This document shows positions 33,210 to 41,738 of a stretch of 64,000 nucleotides of DNA, in pieces (the first letter of the stretch is position 1; each line of letters begins with the position of its first letter). The position numbers and the translations under genes are program-made. The stretch is taken from NCBI GenBank assembly GCA_963668585.1, contig OY764869.1:2790001-2854000 (forward strand). Reading direction: 5' to 3'. The stretch comes from Bin87 sp963668585 (GTDB lineage Bacteria > Chloroflexota > Dehalococcoidia > Lucifugimonadales > UBA3495). The notes below the pieces were generated by a model that saw only the letters and a program-made list of their open reading frames with translations, searched no databases and had not been told where the DNA came from.

Positions 33210-34577
33210 TCAGCGCACCAGGGTGGAGCGGATGGCGCTGCCCACGTCTTCGACCTGCGTGACGTCGTTCCACTGCCGGACGGCATCGTCCACCCTGTTG
33301 TCGGGTAGCACCAGCGCCACGTTGTCACGGAACTTGCCGGTGATGTTGTCCACCCCCCAGGGCGCGGCCTGACTGCCCAGAATCTCCCCGCGTGGCGTTT
33401 CGTGCTCCACGACGCGGCCGTCCTTGAGCGTGATTCGGACGGGCACGCCCTTGGACACGGTGCTGCCGCCCGCTTCAAATTTTGACTGAACGCGAATGTT
33501 GACCCGTTCCATCATATTCACGACGTTGGGGTCCACGATCTTTTCGTCTGTGAAGGTGTCGATGGCGATCTCGCCGTCCACCAGGGCCGCAGCCATGTTG
33601 TACTTGGCGCTGAACTTTCCTTTCAGGTCGGTTTCGGGCTCCTCGTAGAGCATGACCGTAGAGGCGTAGGACTGCACTATCTCGGCATTTTCGACGTCAT
33701 CGCAGCCGAACTCGTGCTCTCGCATCAGTCCGAACACACTGTCCAGCATAGCGTGGTTGCTGCCGCAGGACGGGTACTTTTTGATGATGAGAGCGTCCTG
33801 CACGCGGAAGGGTTTGCCCAGTTGGTCAGCAGCCGCATCGAGGTCGGTGTGCTCGTCGCCGATGACCGTGGCGGTGAAACCGACGGGGTGTTCGAGGATC
33901 TGGTCTCCTGCGGTGAAACCGCGCTGAGCCAGTTGGGCAGCCATCACGCCGTCGCGGCAGGTCATGCCGGCATGCAGCGGTTTGGTCATGGTGCCGAAGT
34001 TGTGTATGACGCCCCCGGCCATGGAGCCAGCCATGCCCAGGGCCATGGTGGTCTGCTCCTGGTCCAGTTTCAACAGTTTGGCGCACGCCGCCGCTGCTGC
34101 CAACCGGCCCAGGATGGCGGTGCTGTGGAAGCCGCGGTGCATCTGCTGGCCGTGGTAGTGGGTGGCATAGTCCACCGCCAGACCGACCTCGCAACCCACG
34201 ATGTAAGCTTCCATGAGGTCGCGCCCGGTGGCTCCGATGCTTTCCCCCAGGGCCAGCAAGGCCGGAAAAATCGCCACCGTGGGATGTCCGAAACCGCCGA
34301 AATCGTCATAGTCCAGCGCGTGGCCCATGGTGCCGTTGGCAAGGGCGGCATTGAGGACGGAAGTGCGCTCACCGGTTGCCAGTATGGTGGCTTCTTCGAC
34401 GCCGCCTAGATCGCCGGCGTACCCGCGGATTATCTCGCCGATCTTCTGGGTAGAGCCGGCCAGGATGACGCCGAGCAGGTCGAAACACGATTCGTTGGCT
34501 ACCCGAATTGCGTCAGGCGGTATGTCTTCATAAGTGGTATCGACGATCCATTTCGCTACCTTCTCAGTGGCGCCCAT
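33210..34577 (-). CDS. MmgE/PrpD family protein
   Basis: This 455-residue protein of the 2-methylcitrate dehydratase / cis-aconitate decarboxylase fold has NGTMGHALDYDDFGGFGHPT, AYIVGCEVGLAVDYATHYHG and KKYPSCGSNHAMLDS. The family includes PrpD (propionate degradation) and itaconate-forming decarboxylase, but many members in Chloroflexota and marine bacteria are unassigned. There are no prpB or prpC genes nearby. It is divergent from the CD225 gene. Confidence 0.88.
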   Translation of the reverse strand: MGATEKVAKWIVDTTYEDIPPDAIRVANESCFDLLGVILAGSTQKIGEIIRGYAGDLGGVEEATILATGERTSVLNAALANGTMGHALDYDDFGGFGHPTVAIFPALLALGESIGATGRDLMEAYIVGCEVGLAVDYATHYHGQQMHRGFHSTAILGRLAAAAACAKLLKLDQEQTTMALGMAGSMAGGVIHNFGTMTKPLHAGMTCRDGVMAAQLAQRGFTAGDQILEHPVGFTATVIGDEHTDLDAAADQLGKPFRVQDALIIKKYPSCGSNHAMLDSVFGLMREHEFGCDDVENAEIVQSYASTVMLYEEPETDLKGKFSAKYNMAAALVDGEIAIDTFTDEKIVDPNVVNMMERVNIRVQSKFEAGGSTVSKGVPVRITLKDGRVVEHETPRGEILGSQAAPWGVDNITGKFRDNVALVLPDNRVDDAVRQWNDVTQVEDVGSAIRSTLVR

Positions 34578-34696
34578 AATGCGAAACCTCCATGCAATCG
34601 ATTCTCGCTCCCCTGCACACAACGGAACGCGCCGAGTATAACATCCCTGTGGTGGTACAATTCGGAAGTTAGCCAAGGCTCCAAGAGGTCCGCGCC

Positions 34697-34972
34697 ATGT
34701 CCGGTTCCAACCATACCCTCAACTTGATACTAGCCATATTGGCGACCATTTTTTGTTGTATGCCGCTGGGAATCGTGGCGATTGTTTTCTCCGCCATCGG
34801 AATGTCGCGGCAGGGCGCCGGGGATCACGCTGGAGCGGAGTCGGCGGCGCGGACGGCCCGCATCTGCATCTGGGTTTCCGTTGGATTGAGCCTTGCGATT
34901 TGGATCATCTATCTGGTGATCTTCGTTGCGTTGCTGGGCGTGGCGGTTCTGCCCTTCCTGGCGCTTGCGTAA
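34697..34972 (+). CDS. CD225/dispanin family 2TM protein
   Basis: This 91-residue protein has two membrane helices. The first (LILAILATIFCCMPLGIVAI) contains the family motif FCCxPLGIVAIVFS; a short cytoplasmic loop GMSRQGAGDHAGAESAARTARICIW precedes the second helix. Bacterial CD225 proteins are abundant and uncharacterised. It is followed 32 nt later by a DUF2752 gene; these two families often sit together in bacteria. Confidence 0.8.
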   Translation: MSGSNHTLNLILAILATIFCCMPLGIVAIVFSAIGMSRQGAGDHAGAESAARTARICIWVSVGLSLAIWIIYLVIFVALLGVAVLPFLALA

Positions 34973-35004
34973 GCGGCATCTTTGTGTCGCGGTCGGGGAT
35001 CTAT

Positions 35005-35436
35005 ATGCGCGGGATGGTGGAGCGCACCCGCTGGGTTGGGTCGCCGTGGGCGACGCTGGCGATGGTATCCGGAGTCGCCGTCGGCGGCCTGGCGTTGCTG
35101 CGTCTGGTGGACCCGAGGATTCCCGGCAACTACCCGGCGTGCCCCTTTCTGTTCGTCACCGGATGCTACTGCCCCGGGTGCGGCACGCTGAGGGCGCTTG
35201 CAACGCTGATGGAAGGAGACCTGCGGGGCGCGATGGGGTACAACCTGTTTACGACGCTGTCATTGCCCATCCTGGCCGTGTTGACTGTCGTTGTGCTGTC
35301 CCGGAATGTTGCGCCCCTGGCGCGGTTCGAACTTCGCGTCCCGCCGCTGGCGGCGTGGGGATTGCTCGTGGTGATCCTGCTGTTCTGGGGGTTGCGCAAC
35401 GTACCGGCGCATCCGCTCACGTGGTTGGCGCCCTGA
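35005..35436 (+). CDS. DUF2752 membrane protein
   Basis: This 143-residue protein has the DUF2752 signature CPFLFVTGCYCPGCGTLRA near residue 51, followed by two to three membrane helices. The Cys-containing loop probably lies at a membrane face and may bind metal or undergo redox. ATG at 35005 was chosen as the first start leaving a charged N-terminus before the first helix. It likely shares a transcript with the CD225 gene; function unknown. Confidence 0.8.
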   Translation: MRGMVERTRWVGSPWATLAMVSGVAVGGLALLRLVDPRIPGNYPACPFLFVTGCYCPGCGTLRALATLMEGDLRGAMGYNLFTTLSLPILAVLTVVVLSRNVAPLARFELRVPPLAAWGLLVVILLFWGLRNVPAHPLTWLAP

Positions 35437-35557
35437 TGGCCGAGAGGGCACCCCGGTTGCCGCTCAAATGGGCATCTGCTAGACTGCCGGCATCGCACCG
35501 GTCTGCCCTCGCCGGCGGATCGGCGGTTTTGTATCCGAACAGCCAGGAGGTACGGCA

Positions 35558-36175
35558 ATGATTTACGAAGTCCGGACTTATGACCTCAAGCCCGGCGGTG
35601 TGCCCATTTTCGAGGCGGCTTTTGAAAAGGCTCTGCCGCATCGGGAAAAGTATTCGAAGCTGGCCGGCTTTTTCCACACGGAACTTGGCCCGTTGAACCA
35701 GGTGATCCACATCTGGCCCTATGAGAGCCTCGACGAGCGGGCCGAGGTTCGCGCTGCTTCGTCCAAGGACCCGAACTGGCCGCCGGACAGCCAGGGAACC
35801 ATCCTGCACATGGAGTCCGAGATATTCCATCCGGCGCCGTTCATGCGTCCCATGGGTGGCGGGCAGAAACTCGGCAACGTGTATGAGATGCGGATCTACG
35901 AGTACCAGAACGGCGCCATGCCCAAGGTGCTGGACATCTGGGGCGCCGCCATCGAGCACCGCGAAAAGTTCTCGCCGCTGGCCGCCGGTATGTACAGCGA
36001 CATCGGCGGGTTGAACAAGTGGGTCCACATCTGGCCCTATCAGGACATGGCCGACCGCGACAAGATCAGGGCGGAAGCGTCCGCGACGCCGCATTGGCCG
36101 CCGCCGACCCGCGAATTCCTGGTCAGTCAGGAGACGAAAGTGCTGGTGCCGGCGAGTTTCTCACCGCAGGCATAA
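35558..36175 (+). CDS. NIPSNAP family protein, two tandem domains
   Basis: This 205-residue protein has two copies of the dimeric alpha-beta barrel NIPSNAP domain: the first begins MIYEVRTYDLKPGGVP and the second begins VYEMRIYEYQNGAMPK near residue 108. Each copy contains HIWPYxxxxxRxxxR-like sequence (HIWPYESLDERAEVR; HIWPYQDMADRDKIR). Bacterial NIPSNAP proteins are linked to xenobiotic or lipid catabolism. A strong AGGAGG site precedes the ATG. The gene is followed by a 28-nt palindrome. Confidence 0.88.
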   Translation: MIYEVRTYDLKPGGVPIFEAAFEKALPHREKYSKLAGFFHTELGPLNQVIHIWPYESLDERAEVRAASSKDPNWPPDSQGTILHMESEIFHPAPFMRPMGGGQKLGNVYEMRIYEYQNGAMPKVLDIWGAAIEHREKFSPLAAGMYSDIGGLNKWVHIWPYQDMADRDKIRAEASATPHWPPPTREFLVSQETKVLVPASFSPQA

Positions 36176-36197
36176 GGCCAACCGACCGACCACCATG

Positions 36198-36225
36198 GTA
36201 GGGGCGAATGATCATTCGCCCCTAC
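36198..36225. terminator. Perfect 28-nt palindrome GTAGGGGCGAATGA/TCATTCGCCCCTAC
   Basis: Two 14-nt arms meet without a loop 22 nt after the NIPSNAP gene. The sequence motif GGGGCGAAT-ATTCGCCCC is a widespread dispersed palindrome in bacterial genomes. It ends 2 nt before TATAAT (36228-36233), a likely -10 for the LLM gene at 36282, so terminator and promoter abut. Confidence 0.7.
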
Positions 36226-36227
36226 GT

Positions 36228-36233
36228 TATAAT
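36228..36233 (+). promoter_or_regulatory. -10 element for LLM gene at 36282
   Basis: TATAAT lies 48 bp before the ATG. The -35 region would fall inside the palindrome. Confidence 0.4.
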
Positions 36234-36281
36234 GACACCAGCCAATCCGATTGGCGATAGACCAACAGCAAGGAATGACGC

Positions 36282-37127
36282 ATGAACATCGGAATCGCAA
36301 TGTTCGTAACCCCGTCCTCCATCGACATCGCGGAGCTGGCGCAGGCCTGCGAAGGGCATGGGTTCGAGTCCCTCTGGGTGCCGGAGCATCCCGCGATTCC
36401 GGCCGGGCCCAAAACCCCCTGGCCCGGTTCTCCCGATGGCGTGATTCCGCAGATGTACTACGAATGCGTGGACCCGTTCGTCGCGCTGGGTCGCGCCTCC
36501 GCGGTGACCTCGACGCTGAAGCTGGGCACCGGCATCTGCCTGGTTCCGGAGCGCAACCCGATCCTGCTGGCCAAGGAGATTGCAACGCTGGACTATTTCA
36601 GCGGCGGCCGTTTCCTGTTTGGCATAGGGACCGGTTGGTTGCGGGAAGAAACCGAACTGTTCGGCGTTGAATTCTCTCAGCGGATCGGATACACCCGTGA
36701 GTCGATCCAGGCAATGAAAGAGTTGTGGACCAAGGAGACGGCGGAGTTCCACGGCAAGTACATCGACTTCCCGCCGATTTACTCGTCGCCCAAACCGGTG
36801 CAGAATCCGCATCCGCCGGTGCTCATCGGCGGCACCGCGCCCAACGTGGCGCGTCGGGTGGTCAGTTGGGGCGACGGCTGGATGCCCAATCGAATCACCC
36901 CGGAGCAGTTGAACACGACTCGGGAAGAGATAGTACGCCTGGCTCAGGAAGCGGGGCGCGACCCGCACACCATCGAGGTGTCGGTGTTCGGGCAGCCAGC
37001 GGATCCTGAGATTCTCAAGGCGTATGAGGATGCAGGGGCCACGAGGGCAATGGTATTCGCTGAAAGCGCGCCGCGTGATGACGCCCTCAGGCAGATTGAC
37101 GATTTCGCCCGACGGCTCCTCGCATAA
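36282..37127 (+). CDS. LLM-class oxidoreductase, F420-dependent type
   Basis: This 281-residue TIM-barrel protein begins MNIGIAMFVTPSSIDIAELA and has GFESLWVPEHPAIPAG, GTGICLVPERNPILLAKEIATLD and FLFGIGTGWLREETE. The size and these motifs fit the F420-dependent subgroup (such as mycobacterial Rv-type LLM proteins) rather than luciferases. It is 3 nt upstream of the SnoaL-like gene, so the two are co-translated. Whether this organism makes F420 cannot be seen here. Confidence 0.88.
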   Translation: MNIGIAMFVTPSSIDIAELAQACEGHGFESLWVPEHPAIPAGPKTPWPGSPDGVIPQMYYECVDPFVALGRASAVTSTLKLGTGICLVPERNPILLAKEIATLDYFSGGRFLFGIGTGWLREETELFGVEFSQRIGYTRESIQAMKELWTKETAEFHGKYIDFPPIYSSPKPVQNPHPPVLIGGTAPNVARRVVSWGDGWMPNRITPEQLNTTREEIVRLAQEAGRDPHTIEVSVFGQPADPEILKAYEDAGATRAMVFAESAPRDDALRQIDDFARRLLA

Positions 37128-37130
37128 TCC

Positions 37131-37526
37131 ATGCTTTCGGAGAACGCCAACATACTATCGCTCCGGGACGCGAATCAGCGTTTCTACGATGCTTTCGGCT
37201 CGCTGGACCTGGCCGAAATGGATGCCGTGTGGGAGCAGTCGGACCGCGCGCTGTGCGTCCACCCCGGTTGGCAACCCATTGTGGGCTGGCCGGACATACG
37301 GCGATCCTGGCAGGGCATCTTCAATGGCGCCGCGCTGATGCACTTCAATATTCATTATGTGAACGTCGCCGTCGAAGGCAATTGCGGGTTTGTAACCTGC
37401 GTTGAGAGTATCACCAGCGTTGTGGAAGGCCAGGCCCAGGGATTTGGGGTCTTGGCCACCAATATATTTGTACGGGGCGGCGACGGTTGGCTGGTGATTG
37501 CTCACCACGCATCGCCGCGACTCTGA
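37131..37526 (+). CDS. SnoaL-like / NTF2-fold protein
   Basis: This 131-residue protein resembles the SnoaL-like family: ILSLRDANQRFYDAFGSLDL opens the cone-shaped fold, WEQSDRALCVHPGWQPIVG is the typical second block and GDGWLVIAHHAS the last strand. Known members are cyclases, isomerases or small-molecule binders. It directly follows the LLM gene. Confidence 0.82.
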   Translation: MLSENANILSLRDANQRFYDAFGSLDLAEMDAVWEQSDRALCVHPGWQPIVGWPDIRRSWQGIFNGAALMHFNIHYVNVAVEGNCGFVTCVESITSVVEGQAQGFGVLATNIFVRGGDGWLVIAHHASPRL

Positions 37527-37628
37527 TCAATCTTCATTTTTGCGTTCAGGCGGGGCCACCGGAACGGTCGGCCTTGCTTCAAGCGTCCATCCCTTCTCCA
37601 GATCAGGCAGAATCCAACGGAGAGGATC

Positions 37629-38876
37629 ATGACCGATTCAGGAACCAGAATGGCCGAAATGTCCGCCACCGACCGCAACCTGTGGCAGGCCATTGTCGCC
37701 GAGGCCATCGCTCACCTCACATATACCGCCTACGCCCAAAAAGCCCGCGAAGAGGGATATCCGGAAGTCGCCGAGGTATTTGAAGAGGTTGCCAAGGCGG
37801 AAACTCTCCATGGACTCAGCTACCTTGAGGTTGCGGGAGCGGTGGACAGCACCGCCGCCAACCTCAGCAAGGTGATTGACGGTGAGACGCGAGAGTACAC
37901 CCGAACCTACCCGCGCATGATCAACGATGCGATCTCGGATGGGCGTAGGGAAGCCGTAGCAGCATTCGCCGATGCGATGGAGCAGGAAAAGGAGCACCAG
38001 ATCGCGTTTTCGGACGCTCTTTCGCGTCTGCACACCCGGGTCGCCGACGGGTCCATCGCCGTAGTGGATGGCGTGGGATCGTACGGGCACAGCGACGGCG
38101 GGCCGATTCCTTCCGGGGGCGAGGAGCCCGTATTGCCCCTGGAGCTGGAAACCTATCTCGACGCGGCGCTGGCGCTGGACCGGGAGCCGTTCCAGGTGGC
38201 GAACCTGGGCCGCCTGCGGGAAGTCGTTTTCGGGGCACAGGACGGGATCATCAGCACCCTTGCCCTGACCACTTCCGTGGCCATCGCCGTGGGAACCACG
38301 GGCACCGTGTTGGTGGCGGGACTGGCTGCGGCCGTCGCCGGGATGATCAGCATGGCGGCCGGCGCGTACCTTGGGACGCGGGCAGAAGAGGATGTGAGGG
38401 AAGCAGCGATAGCGCGACAGATTCAGGACCTGGCGGAAAAGCCGGAAGAACAACTGGCGGAGTTGGTCATCCTGTTCCAGCGGGAAGGAAACACCTACGA
38501 CGAAGCGGTCAGGCTGGCGAACCAGATTGCCGACAACGAGACGCTCTGGTTGAACACGCTGCTGGAAAAGAAACTGGGCATCAGCCCGGAGTTGGGCGGC
38601 AACGCGCTGAAAGATGCAGCGGTGATGTGCGTGTCGTTTGGATCGTCGGCGATCATACCAATCCTGCCCTTCCTCTTCCTGGACGTGGGTTGGCCGGCAA
38701 TTGGCTGGTCAATCGGTCTGTCGTTGACCGGCCTGTTCGGCCTGGGGCTGGCAAAAGGCCGGTTGGTGCAGAAGTCGCCTCTGCTGCAGGGACTGGAAAT
38801 CCTGGGGGTTGGCGCCGTGTCCGCGGCATTGGGTTACGGGTTGGGCGAGTGGCTGCCACGGATACTGGGATTCTGA
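37629..38876 (+). CDS. Rubrerythrin-like domain fused to VIT1/CCC1 transporter (membrane-bound ferritin type)
   Basis: This is a 415-residue fusion. Residues about 15-150 form a ferritin-like four-helix domain with two ExxH iron-binding sites (AETLHGLSYLE and EKEHQIAF). Residues about 195-415 are a VIT1/CCC1 membrane carrier: LREVVFGAQDGIISTLALTT, GMISMAAGAYLGTRAE and FGSSAIIPILPFLF. The architecture matches membrane-bound ferritin A (MbfA), which in alphaproteobacteria exports iron under peroxide or acid stress. The ferritin domain probably oxidises or collects Fe2+ for efflux. Confidence 0.9.
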   Translation: MTDSGTRMAEMSATDRNLWQAIVAEAIAHLTYTAYAQKAREEGYPEVAEVFEEVAKAETLHGLSYLEVAGAVDSTAANLSKVIDGETREYTRTYPRMINDAISDGRREAVAAFADAMEQEKEHQIAFSDALSRLHTRVADGSIAVVDGVGSYGHSDGGPIPSGGEEPVLPLELETYLDAALALDREPFQVANLGRLREVVFGAQDGIISTLALTTSVAIAVGTTGTVLVAGLAAAVAGMISMAAGAYLGTRAEEDVREAAIARQIQDLAEKPEEQLAELVILFQREGNTYDEAVRLANQIADNETLWLNTLLEKKLGISPELGGNALKDAAVMCVSFGSSAIIPILPFLFLDVGWPAIGWSIGLSLTGLFGLGLAKGRLVQKSPLLQGLEILGVGAVSAALGYGLGEWLPRILGF

Positions 38877-38927
38877 GTTGGAATCATCCAGATCCGACCC
38901 GATGAGGGGGCCAATTAGTATGTGAAA

Positions 38928-38951
38928 AAGGGGCGGAGATCTCCGCCCCTT
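38928..38951. terminator. Bidirectional intrinsic terminator
   Basis: A perfect 24-nt palindrome AAGGGGCGGAGA/TCTCCGCCCCTT lies between convergent genes. The A-run on its left gives a T-run on the minus strand, so it best serves the hydrolase gene. Confidence 0.75.
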
Positions 38952-38979
38952 ATGCTGTTACGCCCGTGCGACTCGCCGG

Positions 38980-39882
38980 CTAATCGAACCGGCCCAGGAG
39001 GTTTTTGACCGCCGCCAAAAACTCCGGCGGATTGTCGCCCTGCACCAGATGTCCAGCGTCGGACACGGTAACCGCAGTGCAATCGTGGTGCTCGGCCGCC
39101 ATCTTCTGCAGCGTTTCGTCGGCGAATATGTCGCTGCGGTCTCCCCGCACGACCAGCGCCGGGCAGTCAATCTTGCGCCAACCTGCCCACAACTGTTCAG
39201 GTGTCCAGGCGGGAGGGCGGAAACCTCTCACGCGGATGACCTTGTCGTATTTCCAGGTCCATTTGCCGTCTTCCCTCTGCCGGATGCTGTACTTCAAGGC
39301 TCCCAGCGTTTGTTCCCGGCTGCGCCCGGTGTATTCCATGACGCGCGCGGCGAACTCGTCAAGGGTGTCGAGTTCGTCCGGCAATTCGCGGAATCGCTGG
39401 ATGCGGTCTGATCCGCGCCGCTGGGTTTCGGGGCCGGTGTCCACGATGGTCAAGGACTTGAGAACCCCGGGCCGGCCCGAGGCCCAGGCCAGGCTGTTCC
39501 TGCCGCCCATGGAGTGCCCGATGAGATGGAAATCTTTGAGGCCCAGGGCGGATACCAGCGCTTCAACATCCCCCACGTAGGCATCGGTGGAATAGTCGCC
39601 GTTGGGAGACCAATCGCTGTCGCCGTGTCCACGCTGGTCCACGGCAAGAATGCGATAGTCGGCGGACAGCGGGAGGCTGATGAAATCCCAACTGTGCGCC
39701 TGCTGCTGTATGCCGTGCAACATGACGATGGTAGGCAAATCGGGCTTGCCCCATTCCAGGTAGTGGATATTCAGGCCGTTGACCTTTACGTACCGGTCTT
39801 CGGGTTCGTTCTCGGCTGTGAAAGGAACCCCAACCTGTCTCGCTGCATCGTGCAGCGACAGTCCCATGGAATGCGACGCCAT
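38980..39882 (-). CDS. Alpha/beta hydrolase
   Basis: This 300-residue hydrolase has the oxyanion strand IVMLHGIQQQAHSWD, DQRGHGDSD, the nucleophile elbow LIGHSMGGRNSLAW (Ser) and the late Asp/His pair in VVRGDRSDIFADE and SDAGHLVQGDNPPEF. It is probably an esterase or C-C hydrolase. AGGAGGTTG precedes the ATG. It is monocistronic, next to the inositol-lipid operon but on its own ribosome site. Confidence 0.88.
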   Translation of the reverse strand: MASHSMGLSLHDAARQVGVPFTAENEPEDRYVKVNGLNIHYLEWGKPDLPTIVMLHGIQQQAHSWDFISLPLSADYRILAVDQRGHGDSDWSPNGDYSTDAYVGDVEALVSALGLKDFHLIGHSMGGRNSLAWASGRPGVLKSLTIVDTGPETQRRGSDRIQRFRELPDELDTLDEFAARVMEYTGRSREQTLGALKYSIRQREDGKWTWKYDKVIRVRGFRPPAWTPEQLWAGWRKIDCPALVVRGDRSDIFADETLQKMAAEHHDCTAVTVSDAGHLVQGDNPPEFLAAVKNLLGRFD

Positions 39883-39941
39883 ATCGGCAACCTCCTGAAT
39901 TTACCTGCCCGCCATCTTATCACGCGTCCCGACCGGCCACG

Positions 39942-40568
39942 TCAATCTTGGTCGAGGATTCCCCGAATCGTGAACATCCGCTGGAAGAGGGTGAAACAGG
40001 AGACCGCGGCGATTACCCACAACACCCAAACCATCACCGGGACCGGCGCCAGACCCTCCGCGATGAGGCCGGCTCCCAGGATGATCACGCGCTCCGTGCG
40101 GGTCATAATACCGGAACGTGTGAACGCGCCGAGACCCTCGCCACGCGCCCGGAGATAGGACACCCCCTGCGAAAACACCAGCCCCAGCAGCACAGACAGC
40201 ATGCTCAGCATCAACTGTTGAGGGGCAAGGTCGCCGAGCAGGTAGTACACGCCCAACCCCACGAACAGGGAAGCCTCGCCGAGACGGTCGAAAACCGAAT
40301 CGAGCAATGCGCCGAAGGGCGAATCCCGGCCGGTCAATCTCGCCAGCGCGCCATCGAACAGATCGAGAATACCACCCAGCAGGAAGACGATCCCGGCGAT
40401 CAGGGGCCAACCGAAACCCACCAGGACGGCGGCGGCGGCGCAAACCGAAAAACCGATCAGCGTGATGCTGTTGGGCGTGAGGCCGATGGCGTTGAACGTG
40501 CGCGCTCCGGGCAACTCCACGTAACGCAGGACGGCAGCGCGCAGTTGTTCTCTACCGGGTAATGCCAC
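39942..40568 (-). CDS. CDP-alcohol phosphatidyltransferase, probable phosphatidylinositol phosphate synthase
   Basis: This 208-residue membrane enzyme has the family motif complete: FDGALARLTGRDSPFG followed by ALLDSVFDRLGE, i.e. D-G-x2-A-R-x8-G-x3-D-x3-D. It displaces CMP from CDP-diacylglycerol with an alcohol. Its position after ino1 and a PimA-like mannosyltransferase suggests inositol phosphate as the acceptor, as for the actinobacterial PIP synthase; glycerol phosphate remains possible. The GTG start overlaps the glycosyltransferase gene by 17 bp. Confidence 0.85.
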   Translation of the reverse strand: MALPGREQLRAAVLRYVELPGARTFNAIGLTPNSITLIGFSVCAAAAVLVGFGWPLIAGIVFLLGGILDLFDGALARLTGRDSPFGALLDSVFDRLGEASLFVGLGVYYLLGDLAPQQLMLSMLSVLLGLVFSQGVSYLRARGEGLGAFTRSGIMTRTERVIILGAGLIAEGLAPVPVMVWVLWVIAAVSCFTLFQRMFTIRGILDQD

Positions 40569-41706
40569 TGTGATTGGCCTCCTGGATGCACTCGTGGTAA
40601 TAGTCTTCGACCTCGGATGCCACGCGATCCCAACGATAGCGTCGCGCCGTCCGGCGTCCGGCAGCGCTCAGCCGGCCGGACAATTGCGCGTCGTCGATGA
40701 CGCGCAGGACAGCATCCGCGATGGAACGGGGTTCTCTCGGCGACGTCAGCAAACCGTTTTCCTGGTTGGTAATCACATCGCGATAGCCGTCGATGTCGGA
40801 TGCGACGACGGGCAGGCCAGTGGCCATTGCCTCCAACAACACGATGCCGAAACTCTCCCCACCGGTGGCCGGACTGCAAAAGACGTCGGCGCTGGCGTAG
40901 TAACGTGGGAGCATTTCGTCGGATACCCGGCCAGCCATCAGGACGGAGTTTGGGTCGCGGGCGATGAATGAATCGAGCAACGCGGCGCATCGCCGGTCAG
41001 GCTCCCCGGGCCCCACGATGATGAGGCGCAAATCGTTGCGAACGCGGGAAAGCAGGGCGAACGCGTCCAGCAGATAGGGCAAGCCTTTGCGTCCGTCTTT
41101 GCGGCCGACGAAAAGCAGGTTGATCTTGCCGTCTCGCAATTCCAGCAGGGGTTCGGCATCTGCGAAACGCCGGTAGTCCACGCCGTTGGGGATCACCCGG
41201 TAGTTGTACTGTGGGAAGTGCGGCGAAACGTAAGACCTGGCCGCCGGAGACACCGCGATCCTGCCGTGCAACCGCTGCTGCCACCGGCCGACGGCCCGGA
41301 GGGCAACGCGATAGACCTGCTCACGTTCAGAATAGGCGTGGAAGGTGCCCACGTTTACGGTTTTTGAGTGTTGCAGCACCATCAACGGCAAGATGGGAGC
41401 CAGCGGTTCGTGGAGATGCACCACGTCGAAGCGTTCACGGTCCATCAGCGCGCGGATCCTCGGATACAGCCAGAACGACAGGCAAACCCGCGCTTTGGAA
41501 CCGGCCGCCGATACAGGAACGGGTCGGCCCATCGGAATGAACTGTCCGTCCTCAACGCCTACTGCCAAAGGTTGTGAAGGTGAGTGGGGCGCGACCACGC
41601 TGACGGTATGTCCCCGTTCCCTCAACTCCGCCGATAGTTGGGCTACGTGCGCGTTGACGCCGCCCGGCCAGGCGAAGTCATAGGGCGAAACCATGGCGAT
41701 TTTCAT
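40552..41706 (-). CDS. pimA: GT4 glycosyltransferase, PimA-like (phosphatidylinositol mannosyltransferase)
   Basis: This 384-residue GT-B enzyme has the acceptor-side glycine loop PYDFAWPGGVNAHVAQLS, RFDVVHLHEPLAPIL and the donor-site motif ESFGIVLLEAMATGLPVVAS. These match PimA of actinobacteria, which transfers mannose from GDP-Man to the inositol of phosphatidylinositol at the inner membrane face. Flanking ino1 and CDP-alcohol transferase genes support that role. ATG at 41706 is used; an ATG two codons upstream is possible. Confidence 0.83.
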   Translation of the reverse strand: MKIAMVSPYDFAWPGGVNAHVAQLSAELRERGHTVSVVAPHSPSQPLAVGVEDGQFIPMGRPVPVSAAGSKARVCLSFWLYPRIRALMDRERFDVVHLHEPLAPILPLMVLQHSKTVNVGTFHAYSEREQVYRVALRAVGRWQQRLHGRIAVSPAARSYVSPHFPQYNYRVIPNGVDYRRFADAEPLLELRDGKINLLFVGRKDGRKGLPYLLDAFALLSRVRNDLRLIIVGPGEPDRRCAALLDSFIARDPNSVLMAGRVSDEMLPRYYASADVFCSPATGGESFGIVLLEAMATGLPVVASDIDGYRDVITNQENGLLTSPREPRSIADAVLRVIDDAQLSGRLSAAGRRTARRYRWDRVASEVEDYYHECIQEANHSGITR

Positions 41707-41738
41707 GGCCATGCCCCGCCTCGCGCACGCGAGACTCC

